Assembly (NCBI RefSeq): GCF_019320115.1
Contig: NC_089595.1
Location: 105,779,611-105,843,610, forward strand
DNA from: Miscanthus floridulus
Taxonomy: Eukaryota > Streptophyta > Magnoliopsida > Poales > Poaceae
DNA length: 64,000 nt
Direction of reading: 5' to 3'
The notes below the pieces were generated by a model. That model did not search any database. It saw only the letters and a list, made by a program, of their open reading frames with translations, and was not told where the DNA came from. Shown here one piece after another: positions 47,779 to 59,562 of the stretch (within the stretch, counting starts at the first letter, position 1; every line of letters begins with the position of its first letter). Made by a program: the position numbers and the translations under genes.

Positions 47779-48974
47779 TCATGAATAAACCAAATACCTA
47801 CTGAGTGCAACGAGGTCACTTTCTCTTCCTCTGGGCATCGGGATTCTCCTCCATCGTTGCCTTCGCTCGGCGACATGCTCAAGCTTCTTCTCCCTCTCCG
47901 CCTTGTACGTAGCAACACGCCTCCTTTCCTCCTCTTCCTTATGCTCCTTTTCTATAGCCTCCTGTCTGCGTCTCTGCTCAAACATCTCCTTAACCTCCGC
48001 ATCCCACTCCTTCAGGCCTTCTAGATGCTGCTTGTCCGACTCCTTGATCTCGGTGTCAATCCACTGCTCAAAGTCACACAGTGGGGAACGGTCCGCAAGA
48101 AAAACAAATTGTTATAAAACAAATAAATAAGCAATACTTAATATCACAAGAAAATTAATTAACACACAATAAAAATTCCTCACAATCGATGCACGGCGCT
48201 GTTGCTTTGTAGGTTCACATGCATAATTGGGATACATCCAGTACCTCTGTCTATATGTTTCCTCATCTTCAGATATGTCTACCTTGCAAGGATCACCACA
48301 AAAGCACATGGGTCGACGAACACCTTTAGAGAGAGGCTTTAGGTCGTAGGGATTTACCCTCTGACGACCATAGCTACAATTGAAAGAATTTAGTCATATT
48401 AACGGAGAACCAAATCTAAACCTAGGATTTTCTATTTGTTGCACAAATAATGAATAAACATTGGGATTATCTTGGAATACGAGCTTTACCACGCCTTGGC
48501 ATCCTAACATTACGTAGAAAAAAAATCAATCCAAAGTACCTTGCAACGAATGTAAAGCTACTAACACTAAATCACCATACCTCTCAAATAAGCTTTCATT
48601 ACAAACCCTAAGCAAATTTGAATCCCAACAAACACAAAATTTAACTCAATAATTATAAACTAGAACATATACAACAACAACCATACATTTGGGTCATTCA
48701 ATCATTTGAACCACCATACATTGCACGAATGACATGAACATAACCAAACCTATAATGCCAAGTTCAAAAAAAAACACAAACAACCGAATCTAAATGGATG
48801 AAATGAAATAGGGGAAATAGGAGTACCTTGGCAAATCGTCAAAACCCTCGGTTTGGCCTCCCAAGAGCTGGATTTAGGATTTAGGGTTCGTGGGAAGAGA
48901 GAGGGAGTGGGAAATGGCCACCTGTTGGTTCTGAATGGAGGAGGAGGAAGAAGGGGGCCGCGGCGCGGCATCAA
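47779..48974 (-). pseudogene. GRF-type zinc-finger protein, probably a damaged gene
   Basis: A consistent minus-strand model runs from a leader/first exon at 48974-48829 (with a donor GTACTC) to exon 48503-48422 (LVFQDNPNVYSLFVQQIENP), exon 48373-48184 (YGRQRVNPYDLKPLSKGVRR, CFCGDPCKVDISEDEETYRQ, RYWMYPNY) and a last exon from about 48086 (SPLCDFEQWIDTEIKESDKQ, a charged coiled coil MFEQRRRQEAIEKEHKEEEE, stop at 47781). CxC-G-C...W-x-C...CDFxxW is the GRF-type zinc-finger layout common in grass uncharacterised, often transposon-linked proteins. Two defects: the third zinc ligand is Tyr (YWMYPNY where YWMCPNY is usual), and the last intron ends CTTGCG instead of CTTGCAG, so the acceptor is lost. 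Function unknown. Confidence 0.6.
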
Positions 48975-50217
48975 CTGACCGAACCTCGGCGTTGAGTCGA
49001 GCCGCCCGAGGTTAGCGTCTCGGCGTCAGCTGATCGCACGCCGCCTCTTGGCCCACGAAGCGTTGTTGGGCCGCCTGGGCCGCGCGCCGGATGGTGCCAA
49101 GAGTCGGCGTGACTCCCCACCGCGCTGAAGTTAGGCCTGTGGCGTTGGCTGACACGACACCGACGTACTGGGCCCCATGCGCCAGCCCCGGAGTCGTCGG
49201 TGACGTGGCAAGGACTCGGCGTCGTGTCAGTCGACGCCGACCTTCATACCTCGACGTGATTTCCTAAGACGCTTAAAAATGGTCTATTTGTAGCAAAAGT
49301 TTTAGCAGGGGTCTTTTTATAAAAAAAATGTTTTAAAAAGAGACCGAAATGCAAAAATTTCACCTACCCGATCATCCAAGAGTCCAAGACCTCCGGCGAA
49401 ACTGATGAGAGATTGCGTGTGTTGGTCGTCGTCTCTTACTTTCGAATCTAGAGTTCAAGCTCCAGCATATTATTGGGCCACGTCACCCTATTTTCACCAC
49501 CGTTAGATCCCAAGTGGAGTTCCCATCCGGCCGTTGGTCAGGCCTCGATTGCTAAGTCGTAACGTTTCGAGAGGGCTCGTCGTTCAGCCCTTGCGACTTT
49601 TCTTTCTTGCCGCAGTCGCGTCCTCGCGAGCTCCGGCCAACCCAGGCCATCGACAGCGAGCACAACTCCACAAGATGCGACTCCAACGTCGCTGCCTCTT
49701 TCTCCATCTCACGTGCATCGATGTCGCCACCCCTCCTTGTGGGGCTCTGGCTCGCCGTCCTCCTCCTTGTGGGGCTCTGGTTCGTCGTCTTCGCCTTGCT
49801 ACGGGCGCAGAGATAGGTTGAGCAGAATGTGAAGACTGAGGAGGTGTCAACAAAGGAGTGAGAAATTGGGGTACCAGGTCGCTGGCTGCTTTTGTAGTAT
49901 GCACGAGCGCTAGCCGCGACCGTGGAGGCTAGCATACCCCTGCGGTGAGCCGGTGATGGGGCGGCGGTGGTGCAGATCGAGTGCCATATGGGCAGCGCAT
50001 CCCGCGGCGGTGGCCCGTAGCGACGCAGAGTCGAGCGTGATATGATGCGAGCGAGGATCTACTTGAGGTCGTTGGCGCCGCCTCTATCACACATAATTAT
50101 TACTTGTATCACTGTGTTCGCTGAAATTCCTGCCCAGAACGTGAATCTACAATTCTCTCTATCCTTCCCCACCGCTTACTACTGCAGTCCTGCTTCAATG
50201 ACTTTCAAACAGATAAG
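48975..50217. other. Upstream flank of the zinc-finger gene; GC-rich with CGGCGT motifs
   Basis: 49000-49260 is packed with CTCGGCGT, GTCGGCGT and ACGCCGA in both orientations, like subterminal zones of large DNA transposons or a promoter. 49290-49360 is A+T-rich (GGTCTATTTGTAGCAAAAG). Frames on both strands at 49534-49935 are open but Arg/Ser-rich and not convincing. The rest shows nothing. Confidence 0.4.
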
Positions 50218-50690
50218 GGCCTTGTTTAGATGTAAATTTTTGCAATCTGGACACTGTAGCACGTTTCGTTTATTTGACAACTTTGTCCGATTATGGACTA
50301 ACTAGGCTCAAAAGATTCGTCTCGTGATTTACAATCAAACTGTGCAATTAGTTACTTTTTTTACCCACATTCAATGCTCCATACATGCGTCCAAAAATTG
50401 ATGTGATGGAGATAGAGTGAAAAAAACTTGAAACTTTGATGCAATCTAAACAAGGCCAAGGTTTGTCAAAATTCTAAGTTTTTTCACTCTCTTTCCATCA
50501 CATCAATTTTTGGACACATGTATGGAGCATTAAATGTAGATAAAAAAAATAACTAATTACATAGTTTGGTTGTAAATCACGAGACGAATCTTTTGAGCCT
50601 AGTTAATCCATGATCGGACAAAGTTTGTCAAATACAAATGAAACGTGCTACAGTATCCAAATTGCAAAAATTTGCAATCTAAACAAGTAC
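50218..50690. repeat. Two MITEs in head-to-head inverted orientation
   Basis: Copy one, 50218-50457, has its own inverted ends GGCCTTGTTTAGAT and ATCTAAACAAGGCC. Copy two, 50459-50690, is its reverse complement (about 85% by eye), with shared core phrases GGCTCAAAAGATTCGTCTCG / CGAGACGAATCTTTTGAGCC and TTTTTGGAC plus CATGTATGGAGCAT. The spacer is about one base. The pair can fold into a hairpin of roughly 230 bp stem. This MITE type is abundant in panicoid grasses. Confidence 0.85.
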
Positions 50691-51128
50691 CCAGTAAAAT
50701 TTCTTACGTGCACATGTATGGCTCACCTTTACATGCTCTGCTGTCTTATTTGTCTCTCAATTCCCAATCATGATAATATCACTGAGCAACTAATTTTTAT
50801 TTATGTTACCTGAAATTGGAAGTTAGTAGCCGCTTACATTCTGCTGTCCTTTGTGCAGGGCTGTAAAAACTAATTTCAAAAGTATATACACGGTGTATAC
50901 TTTAGTTTATATATGTATTCTAAGACATGGAAAGTTCTATTAATCATTCTTTTGTGGAAAGAATTCTATAATACTGCTATTATGAAAGTTGAGACATTAG
51001 GAACTTCTCGAAGTTCTCGCGAGATTTGACATTGCCAAATGTTATTCAACCTTTAAATGGCAAAAGCCTTTGTATTCATTGTTTACCCTATACAGCTATA
51101 GCATGTTCAATTGTCTTATGAACGGTAC

Positions 51129-52349
51129 TGTCGGCTACCGTGAGAAGGGGTACCCTAAGCAAGAACCAAAAAACGACTGCCTTAGAGCTTCGTAAAGATC
51201 GAAACCAGCTAAACACCGCTGGCCTCGGCCGAATTCTCCGACTCGCCCGAGGCCCCCTCACCGCTGACCTCGGGCGATCCCCCACCGAAGGCCTCGGCCG
51301 ACCCCCTCTCGTCGCAGGCCTCGGCCGGGTCCGCCGACCCTCCGTCTCGCGCGAGGCGGGCTCGGCAGCACTCCGCTGCCTCTTCCTTCACCCGTCCCTC
51401 TGACAAAACGTCGTGTCGCATTAACTCAGCCAACTGCTGCCCCTGACATCGGCCGCATGCTCGGCACAGTACAGCGGAATGGCCGACGGGACAGGAGGCA
51501 GGACTGGGCAGGGGTTACACGCCACTGTGCAACCGCTATGCACATGGTTGACGCCCATGCCTCACTGTGCCTGCCAACTCCTGCTCGAGAACAACGCAGG
51601 TGGGGAGCCACGTCTGGGATACTGTGGCCTCGGAATCAGTACCCAGGACCAATAATTCCCTCCAAGGCCTCGGCAGTTTGCTTCAGGGGCTCGGCAGCCT
51701 GAGGATCCATGTCCGCCGAGCCCCCCACGATGGCTCGGCCTCGGCATCTGCAGAGCCACGGCTCCCTACGACGTCATCGCACGATGACCAGCACGTCGCC
51801 CGCCATGTCCTGCCTCAAGCTGTACTGGAGCCCCACGACGCACAAGACCAAGTATGACCGGCGCGTCACTTCTGCACGACAAGGACGGGGCCACTCCATC
51901 GACCATACCACAACAGTGGCCGGCTACAGGGCTCGGACACGCCACCCCCATTTATAGAGCGCTATGTAGCAACATATGTACGTTCCTGGTTCTCCCTTAG
52001 AGTATAAAAGGGAGGGACCGGGGCCATTTCTAGGGAGGGCAACGAGCAGAAAGACGAACACACCGATAGAACTACACACTTCTACGCTGCTTGAGAACAA
52101 CGCCTCAAGCAGCCCGCACCACCCTCGCCGAGACCTGGGGCTAGCTCCCTCTCTCACCTAGCTTGTAACCCCCTACTACGAGCACTCCGGTGCAAGGAAT
52201 ACAAGATCGATCTCTCAGACTGGACGTAGGGCCTCGATTGCCTGAACCAGTATAAACCTTGTGTCTCTTTGCATCACCATCCGGTTCAGGGAGCACGCAG
52301 CACAAATTCACTCGTTGGTTGAGGACCCCCCCGGTCCGAAACACCGACA
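51129..52349 (+). repeat. 5' LTR of the Tat-type element (1,221 bp)
   Basis: It begins TGTCGGCTACCGTGAGAAGG and ends GAAACACCGACA, with inverted TGTCGG/CCGACA termini. The U3 part is rich in CCTCGGCC motifs. The TATA box at 52003 and the primer-site motif directly after the LTR end confirm its role as 5' LTR. Confidence 0.9.
52003..52009 (+). promoter_or_regulatory. TATA box in the LTR
   Basis: TATAAAAG inside AGAGTATAAAAGGGAGG lies about 340 bp before the LTR end. It is the only strong TATA in the LTR, so transcription would start around 52035, leaving an R-U5 of about 315 bp. Confidence 0.7.
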
Positions 52350-52350
52350 G

Positions 52351-52369
52351 TTGGCGCGCCAGGTAGGGG
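52351..52369 (+). other. Primer binding site region
   Basis: TTGGCGCGCCAGGTAGGGG follows the LTR end after one base (G). The motif is the usual one at this place in grass Tat-type elements. I do not assign the tRNA. Confidence 0.7.
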
Positions 52370-52409
52370 CGCTGCGTGTCAGCTTTCGTCATCCCTAGCA
52401 GGATCCGGA

Positions 52410-55400
52410 TGGCAGACCCCATACGACCATTGCGTCTCGGCACCGTAGTTTGGTTCGGGAGCCTAGAGTTCATGTCTCTAGGGCATGAGTACGACATGGT
52501 GCTCCTCACTCCTCGAGCCCCACCGTCCGACGATGAAGTCACGCCCCGGCAGCCCAGGCGCAGGCGGCGCCCGGGCGGCCGCTCTCGCCGCGCTCGCCAG
52601 GCACGACGCGAGCAAGGCCACCCCGACGCTACGCGAACCCGGGGCGGCACGCCACTCCCCGCCGATATCCTACGACCAGCTGTTGGTACGGGGTCCCTGG
52701 CTGGGGACCTGTCTGGCCTGAGCATGGACAAAGGAAAATCGCCGGTGGCTCGCGGCGATGCCCAGTCGTCTAGCTCCGCTCCACCACTCCCTGAAGAGCC
52801 GACCCCGGCGGGGCAGAATCTGGAGACGGCACCGTCCCCATACCCCTTTGGGTTGAGAAATGCCGCCGCCTCTTATGCCTACGCTTACACTGCCGCTCAC
52901 GAGCACCCCTCGGAACGCCGCCAGCGCTTCGCTCTCGACCTGAGCACCCACTCCGACTCCTCGGACGAGGACGAGGCATGGCCCGGGGTGGATTTCTCCG
53001 AACTCCACAACCCTGGGGCTTTGCGCCAATTCTTGGCCGCAAGCGACTACTGCCTCGGCTATTCCGACTCCGACGACGAAGGGACTTACGATCCATCTCG
53101 TGAGTGCTTCCACGTCGGGCTCGGGATGCCAAGGGCGGGCGAAGAGGACGAGAGGACAGGCAACCATTCCCCGCCCCGGGCAGGGGCGGGCGATGCCACA
53201 CCTCCGCGTCTCGAAGCCCCGACAGCACGGAACGAGAATCCCGTCCGCGGGGAGCATCGACGCCCAGACCTGGAGCAGCTCCGCGAGCTTCAAGCCAAGG
53301 TCGAACAAGACCGACTCCTTCTGCAACAGCTTACGGGACACTCTCGAGCAGGAGCAGCAAGGGCGCGGTGAGGGCGGAGGAGCCCGACGGAGGGCCCGCG
53401 ACGTCCATCACCGCATCAACGACAACGAGGGGGATGAGCCACCCCCAATCTTTAATCGCGCTAGCCAGAATGTCGCAGCGGCTGCGATGCTGGTCCGAGC
53501 AATGCCCGAGCCCTCCACCACCGAGGGGCGACGGGTCCGCGGAGAGCTCCGCGACCTCCTCGAGACCGCAGCGGTGCAGCAGGCCGAAAGTTCCGCCTCC
53601 CGCCGGCGCGGAGGCACTTCGGAGCAACCCACAGCGCAACCTCGCCAGGGCCAGGATGCCTCGGTCCGTCCCGAGGCCTGCTCGCGCGCCGACGGTCAAC
53701 AGGGCCCCCTCGGTGCGCGATCGACCTGGAGACCAACGCGAGGCACAAGGCGACCACGAAGTAGTTGGCAGGCGACGGCGCCACGACGACGGAGCCGCCC
53801 GGGGCTACCACCCACACCGAGGCGGTCGCTACGACAGTGAAGAGGACCGCAGTCCTTCTCCCGAGCCACCTGGCCCTCGGGTCTTTAGTAGAGCCATCCG
53901 CAACGCTCACTTCCCAGCCCGGTTCCGGCAACCTGCCAACCTCACAAAGTATAGCGGCGAGACGAACCCCGAGCTATGGCTAGCCGATTATCGCCTGGCT
54001 TGTCAGCTAGGTGGTGCGGACGATGACCTGCTCATCATCCGCAACCTCCCTTTGTTCTTGTCAGACTCAGCGCGAGCCTGGCTCGAACACCTTCCCCCCG
54101 CACAGATCCACGACTGGCGCGACTTGGTGAGGGTCTTCGTCGGGAATTTCCAGGGCACCTACGTGCGCCCCGGGAACTCCTGGGACCTCAAAGGTTGCCG
54201 CCAGAAGCCGGACGAATCTCTTCGAGATTTCATCCGGCGCTTCTCCAAGAAATGCACCGAGTTGCCCCGCGTCGGTGACTCGGAAATCGTCCAAGCATTC
54301 CTCTCTGGCACCTCCTGCCGAGACCTGGTCCGAGAATTGGGCCGGAACGTACCAACCACAGCGGCCGCACTCCTCGACATCGCCACCAACTTCGCCTCGG
54401 GCGAAGAGGCGGTTGGGGCCATCTTCCCCAACAACGACGCCAAGGGGAAGCAGAAGGACGAGGCCCCCGAGGCCTCGCCCACCCGCGTCCCCAAGAGAAA
54501 GAAGAAGGGTCGCCCAGGGAAGCAGGAGGTCCTCGAGGCCGGCCATGTCGCCACAGCAGATCGCAGGAATCCCCGAGGCCCCCGGGGCCCCGGGCTATTT
54601 GACGACATGCTTAAGAAGCCCTGTCCTTACCATCAAGGTCCGGTGAAGCATGCCCTCGAGGAGTGCACCATGCTCCGGCGTTACTACGCCAGGCTTGGGC
54701 TCCCCGACGACGATGACGCCAGGAAAAGGGGCGCCGGCGAGAGGGACGGCGATAAAGATGATGGGTTCCCCGAGGTACGCAACGCCTTCATGATCTTTGG
54801 CGGACCCTCGGCATGCCTCACGGCGCGCCAGCGAAAGAGGGAACGCCGGGAGGTCTTCTCGGTCAAGGTGGCCACCCCCCGGTACCTCGACTGGTCTCGA
54901 GAGGCAATCACCTTTGATCGGGATGACCACCCCGATTATGTTCCAAACCCCGGGCAGTACCCGCTTGTCGTCGACCCGATCGTCGGCAACACCCGGCTTA
55001 CCAAAGTGCTCATGGACGGAGGCAGCGGCCTCAACATCCTCTACGTCAACACTCTGGAGCTCCTGGAGCTCGACCAGTCACGGCTCCGAGGCGGTTCCGC
55101 GCCCTTCCACGGCGTCGTGCCAGGAAAGCGCACACGACCCCTCGGGCGCATCGACTTACCCGTCTGCTTTGGCACTCCCTCCAACTACCGCAAGGAGGTC
55201 CTCACCTTCGAGGTGGTTGGATTCAAGGGGGCTTACCACGCCATCTTGGGGCGCCCGTGCTACGCCAAGTTCATGGCGGTCCCCAACTACACCTACCTCA
55301 AGCTCAAGATGCCAGGCCCCAACGGCATCATCACCGTCAAGTCCACGTACGAACATGCATACGACTGCGACGTCGAGTGCATCGAGTACGCCGAGGCCAT

Positions 55401-58400
55401 CGTGGAGGCCGAGACCCTCATCGCCGATCTCGACCAGCTTGGTAGCGAGGTTCCCGACGCCAAGCGGCGCGTCGGGACCTTCGAGCCCGCGGAGGCCGTC
55501 AAGCTCGTCCCCGTCGATCCCACCGTCCCCAACGGCCGAGGACTGAAGATCAGCGCCACCCTCGACAGCAAATAGGAGGCCGTGCTCGTCGACTTTCTCC
55601 GTGCGAACGTCGATATGTTCGCATGGAGTCCCTCGGACATGCCGGGCATACCAAGGGAGGTCGCCGAGCACGCCTTAGATATCCGGGCGGGCTCCAGGCC
55701 GGCAAAGCAGCGCCTGCGCCGGTTTGACGAGGAGAAGCGCAGGGCCATCGGCGAAGAAGTGCAGAAGCTCATGGCAGCCGGGTTCATCAAGGAAGTATTC
55801 CATCCAGAGTGGTTGGCTAACCCTGTATTAGTCAGGAAGAAAAGTGGCAAGTGGAGGATGTGCGTGGACTACACTGGTCTAAATAAAGCGTGCCCGAAAG
55901 TCCCATTCCCACTACCACGAATTGACCAAATCGTCGACTCCACTGCAGGATGCGAAACCCTCTCCTTCCTTGATGCGTATTCCGGTTACCACCAAATCAA
56001 GATGAAAGAGTCCGACCAGCTCGCGACTTCTTTCATCACTCCATTCGGCATGTACTGCTACGTAACCATGCCGTTCGGCCTCAGAAACGCAGGGGCTACT
56101 TACCAGCGGTGCATGATCCAAGTCTTTGGCGAACACATCGGGCGAACCGTCGAGGCCTACGTGGATGACATCGTAGTCAAGTCCAGGAAGGCCGGTGATC
56201 TCGTCGGCGACTTGGAGGTTGCCTTCACATGTCTCAGAGAGAAGGGCATCAAGCTCAACCCCGAGAAGTGTGTCTTCGGGGTTCCCCGAGGCATGCTCTT
56301 GGGATTCATAGTCTCGGAACGTGGAATCGAGGCCAACCCGGAGAAGGTCTCGGCCGTGACCAACATGGGCCCGATCCGAGACCTCAAAGGGGTGCAGAGG
56401 GTCATGGGATGCCTTGCGGCCCTAAGCCGCTTCATCTCGCGCCTCGGCGAAAAAGGCCTGCCCCTGTACCGCCTCTTGAGAAAGTCCGAGCGCTTTTCTT
56501 GGACCACCGAGGCCGAGGAAGCCCTCGCCAGGCTCAAAGCACTGCTCACCAACCCCCCCCGTCCTGGTTCCGCCCACCGAGGGCGAGCACCTCTTACTCT
56601 ACGTCACCGCGACGACCCAAGTGGTCAGCGCGGCCGTAGTAGTCGAGAGGCAGGAGAAGGGACATGCTCTACCCGTCCAACGACCTGTCTACTTCATCAG
56701 CGAAGTGCTCTCCGAGACTAAGACGCGTTACCCCCACATCCAGAAGCTGGTTTACACCGTAGTCTTGGCTCGACGCAAGCTGCGTCACTACTTCGAGTCC
56801 CACCCGGTGACTGTGGTGTCGTCTTTTCCTCTGGGAGAGATAATCCAAAACCGGGAGGCCTCGGGTAGAATAGCCAAGTGGGCTGTCGAACTCATGGGGG
56901 AAACCTTGTCTTTCGCGCCTCGGAAAGCGATCAAATCACAGGTCCTGGCCGACTTTGTAGCCGAGTGGACCGACACACAGCTGCCACCCGTTCAGATCCA
57001 ATCAGAATGCTGGACCATGTACTTCGACGGGTCTCTGATGAAGACTGGGGCTGGCGCGGGCCTGCTCCTGGTCTCGCCCCTCGGAGTACACATGCGCTAC
57101 ATGATCCGGCTTCACTTCGCCGCCTCCAACAATGTGGCCGAATACGAGGCCCTCGTCAACGGCCTGCAAATCGCCATCGAACTTGGAGTGCGACGTCTCG
57201 ACGTACGGGGTGATTCGCAGCTCGTCGTCGATCAGGTGATGAAAGAGTCAAGCTGCCATGACCCCAAAATGAAGGCGTACTGCACGATAGTACGTCGCCT
57301 AGAGAACAAGTTCGACGGTCTCGAACTCAACCACGTTGCGCGAAAGTTCAACGAGGCCGCAGACGAACTGGCAAAGATGGCGTCGGCGCGGACCCCGGTC
57401 CCCCCGAACGTCTTCGCCAGAGACCTCCACAAGCCATCCGTCGACTACGCCTCGGCGACGGAAGAGGGCCCATCGGCCGAGCCCACCGCAGGGCCCGAGG
57501 CCCCCTCTGCCACCGAGACCCCGCCAGCCAAGCCCGAGGCCATGGCGATTGACGCAGAGCCTCCCAAGGCCGACCAAGGAACGGACTGGCGAGTCCCTTT
57601 CCTTGATCGCCTCGTTCGAGGAGAGCTTCCTGCGGACAGAACCGAGGCCCGACGGCTTGCGCGACGAGCCAAGACTTACGTCCTCTGCAACGGCGAGTTG
57701 TATAGGCATAGCCCATCTGGTATTCTCCAACGATGCATCACCACCGAGGCTGGCCAATCCCTACTTTGGGACTTGCACGCGGGAGTCTGCGGGCACCACG
57801 CGGCGCCTCGGGCGCTCGTGGGTAACGCCTTCCGCCAAGGTTTCTATTGGCCAACGGCGGTGGCCGACGCCACGAAGCTAGTACGCTCCTGCGAGGGATG
57901 CCAGTACTACGCTCGACAGACGCACCTCCCGGCCCAAGCCCTCCAAACCATCCCCATCACATGGCCATTCGCTGTGTGGGGGCTGGACATGGTTGGGCCT
58001 CTGCAGAAGGCACCCGGGGGCTATACCCATCTGCTGGTAGCCATCGACAAATTCTCCAAATGGATCGAGGCTCGTCCGATCACTCAGATCAAATCCGAGC
58101 AAGCGGTGCTGTTCTTTACGGATATCATCCACAGGTTCGGAATCCCAAATACCATCATCACCGACAATGGGACGCAATTCACCGGCCACAAGTTCCTGAC
58201 ATTCTGCGACGACCGCCACATCCGTGTGGCCTGGTCGGCCGTAGGACATCCCAGGACAAACGGCCAAGTAGAACGTGCGAACGGCATGATCCTACAAGGT
58301 CTCAAACCTAGGATACACAACCGGTTGAAGAAATTCGGCAAGAAATGGCTTGCCGAACTCCCATCGGTCATTTGGAGCCTGAGGAATACACCGAGCCGAG

Positions 58401-58823
58401 CCACGGGATTTACACCGTTCTTCCTTGGTCTATGGGGCCGAGGCCATCCTCCCCACTGACCTGGAATACGGTTCCCCGAGACTACAGGCCTACAACGAGC
58501 AAAGCAACCGCACTGCCCGCGAAGACGCCCTCGACCAACTGGAGGAAGCCCGAGACGTCGCGCTGCTACACTCGGCCAGATACCAGCAAGCCCTACGACG
58601 CTACCAAGCCCGGCGCGTCCAAAGCCGAGACCTGAAGGTGGGCGACCTGGTGCTGAGACTGAGGCAGAGCAACAAGGGCCGCCACAAGCTGACCCCACCC
58701 TGGGAAGGGCCGTACATCGTCGCTCAAGTGCTGAAGCCCGGGACCTACAAGTTAGCCAACGAGAAGGGCGAAATCTTCACCAACGCTTGGAACATAGAAC
58801 AGCTACGTCGTTTCTACCCTTAA
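52410..58823 (+). pseudogene. Gag-pol of the Tat-type element, frame-broken
   Basis: The frame starts MADPIRPLRLGTVVWFG at 52410. Gag proper is near 53880-54420 (KYSGETNPELWLADYRLACQ; RDWVRVF-like text), followed by the linker and a Cys/His remnant (CPYHQGPVKHALEEC). The protease is marked by LMDGGSGLNILY near 55010; the RT by KWRMCVDYTGLNKACPK and YVDDIVVKS (56158); an RNase H segment ends near 56860. A second RNase H (MYFDGSLMKTGAGAG, EYEALVNGL, DSQLVVDQV) lies at 57018-57390. Integrase has the HHCC finger (CGHHAAP...CEGCQ), then GLDMVGPL, TDNGTQF and VERANGM, and a C-terminal WNIEQLRRFYP. Breaks: shifts near 53331 and 53600-53660; TAG at 55573 where Gln is usual; one extra C in the C8 run at 56553-56560; one extra G near 58426. 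Confidence 0.9.
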
Positions 58824-58960
58824 ATTTCCAAACGTTGTTTACATTGTTTCTCGAAATACAATAAAGAAGCGTTCTTAGTTGTTATAATCTTTCGAGGAAC
58901 CCCCTTATAGACAAGTCGATTGTATAGAACCTAAGGACCGTACGATCGTCTCAAAGGTGA

Positions 58961-59399
58961 AAAGGCCGGCCGAGCCGTGAGAACGGCCTACGCCTCCGGG
59001 CTACGGCAGCTCCCTCACCACCTTTTCACCCAAAGGACAGCGTAGGCTCCGAGGAAGTTCTGTGCAGAGAGCTTGTCTATCAATAGGGGCTCGACGCCAC
59101 AATAGCGCTATAAGGGAGACTCGGCTCTGCCTCTGCAAAGCCGAGCCTCCCTCGGGGGCTAAAAAGGGGGAACCCCCTAAGTCCCGAACACCGTTTGTTA
59201 ATGGTCTTTCAAAAAATTTCTACGCCAAACTCTCTCGCGCTCCGACGGGACCTTCACAAGAAACCCAAAGACCAAAAGCTTGTCTCGAGGCCAAAGGGCC
59301 GGTCGAGTCGTGAGAACGGCCTACGCCTCTGGGCTACGGCAGCTCCCTCACCACCCTTCGCCAAAGGACGGCTTAGGTTCCGAGGAATTTCTTTGCGGG
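58961..59399 (+). repeat. Direct repeat of about 107 bp downstream of pol
   Basis: Copies at 58961-59067 and 59293-59399 share GTGAGAACGGCCTACGCCTC, GGGCTACGGCAGCTCCCTCA and GGTTCCGAGGAA-type text, about 332 bp apart. It lies between pol and the antisense ORF, a zone where Tat-lineage elements often carry tandem repeats. Confidence 0.75.
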
Positions 59400-59562
59400 T
59401 TCCCAAGATCGAGACAGAGGGCACAGGCTCGGAAGTAGAACAGAAAACGGTTAAAAGACGCACATACGCAAATACTTTAAAGGCCTCGACGGCCACAAAA
59501 ACGTCACGGTATGGCAACTAACTCAATCCGGTTACATGGCCCCTTTTGGCCCAGGTCAAAGC

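Noticed and set aside
49534..49935. Open frames on both strands as a small gene
   Set aside because: Composition is Arg/Ser-rich, both strands are equally open, and there is no family motif or splice signal.
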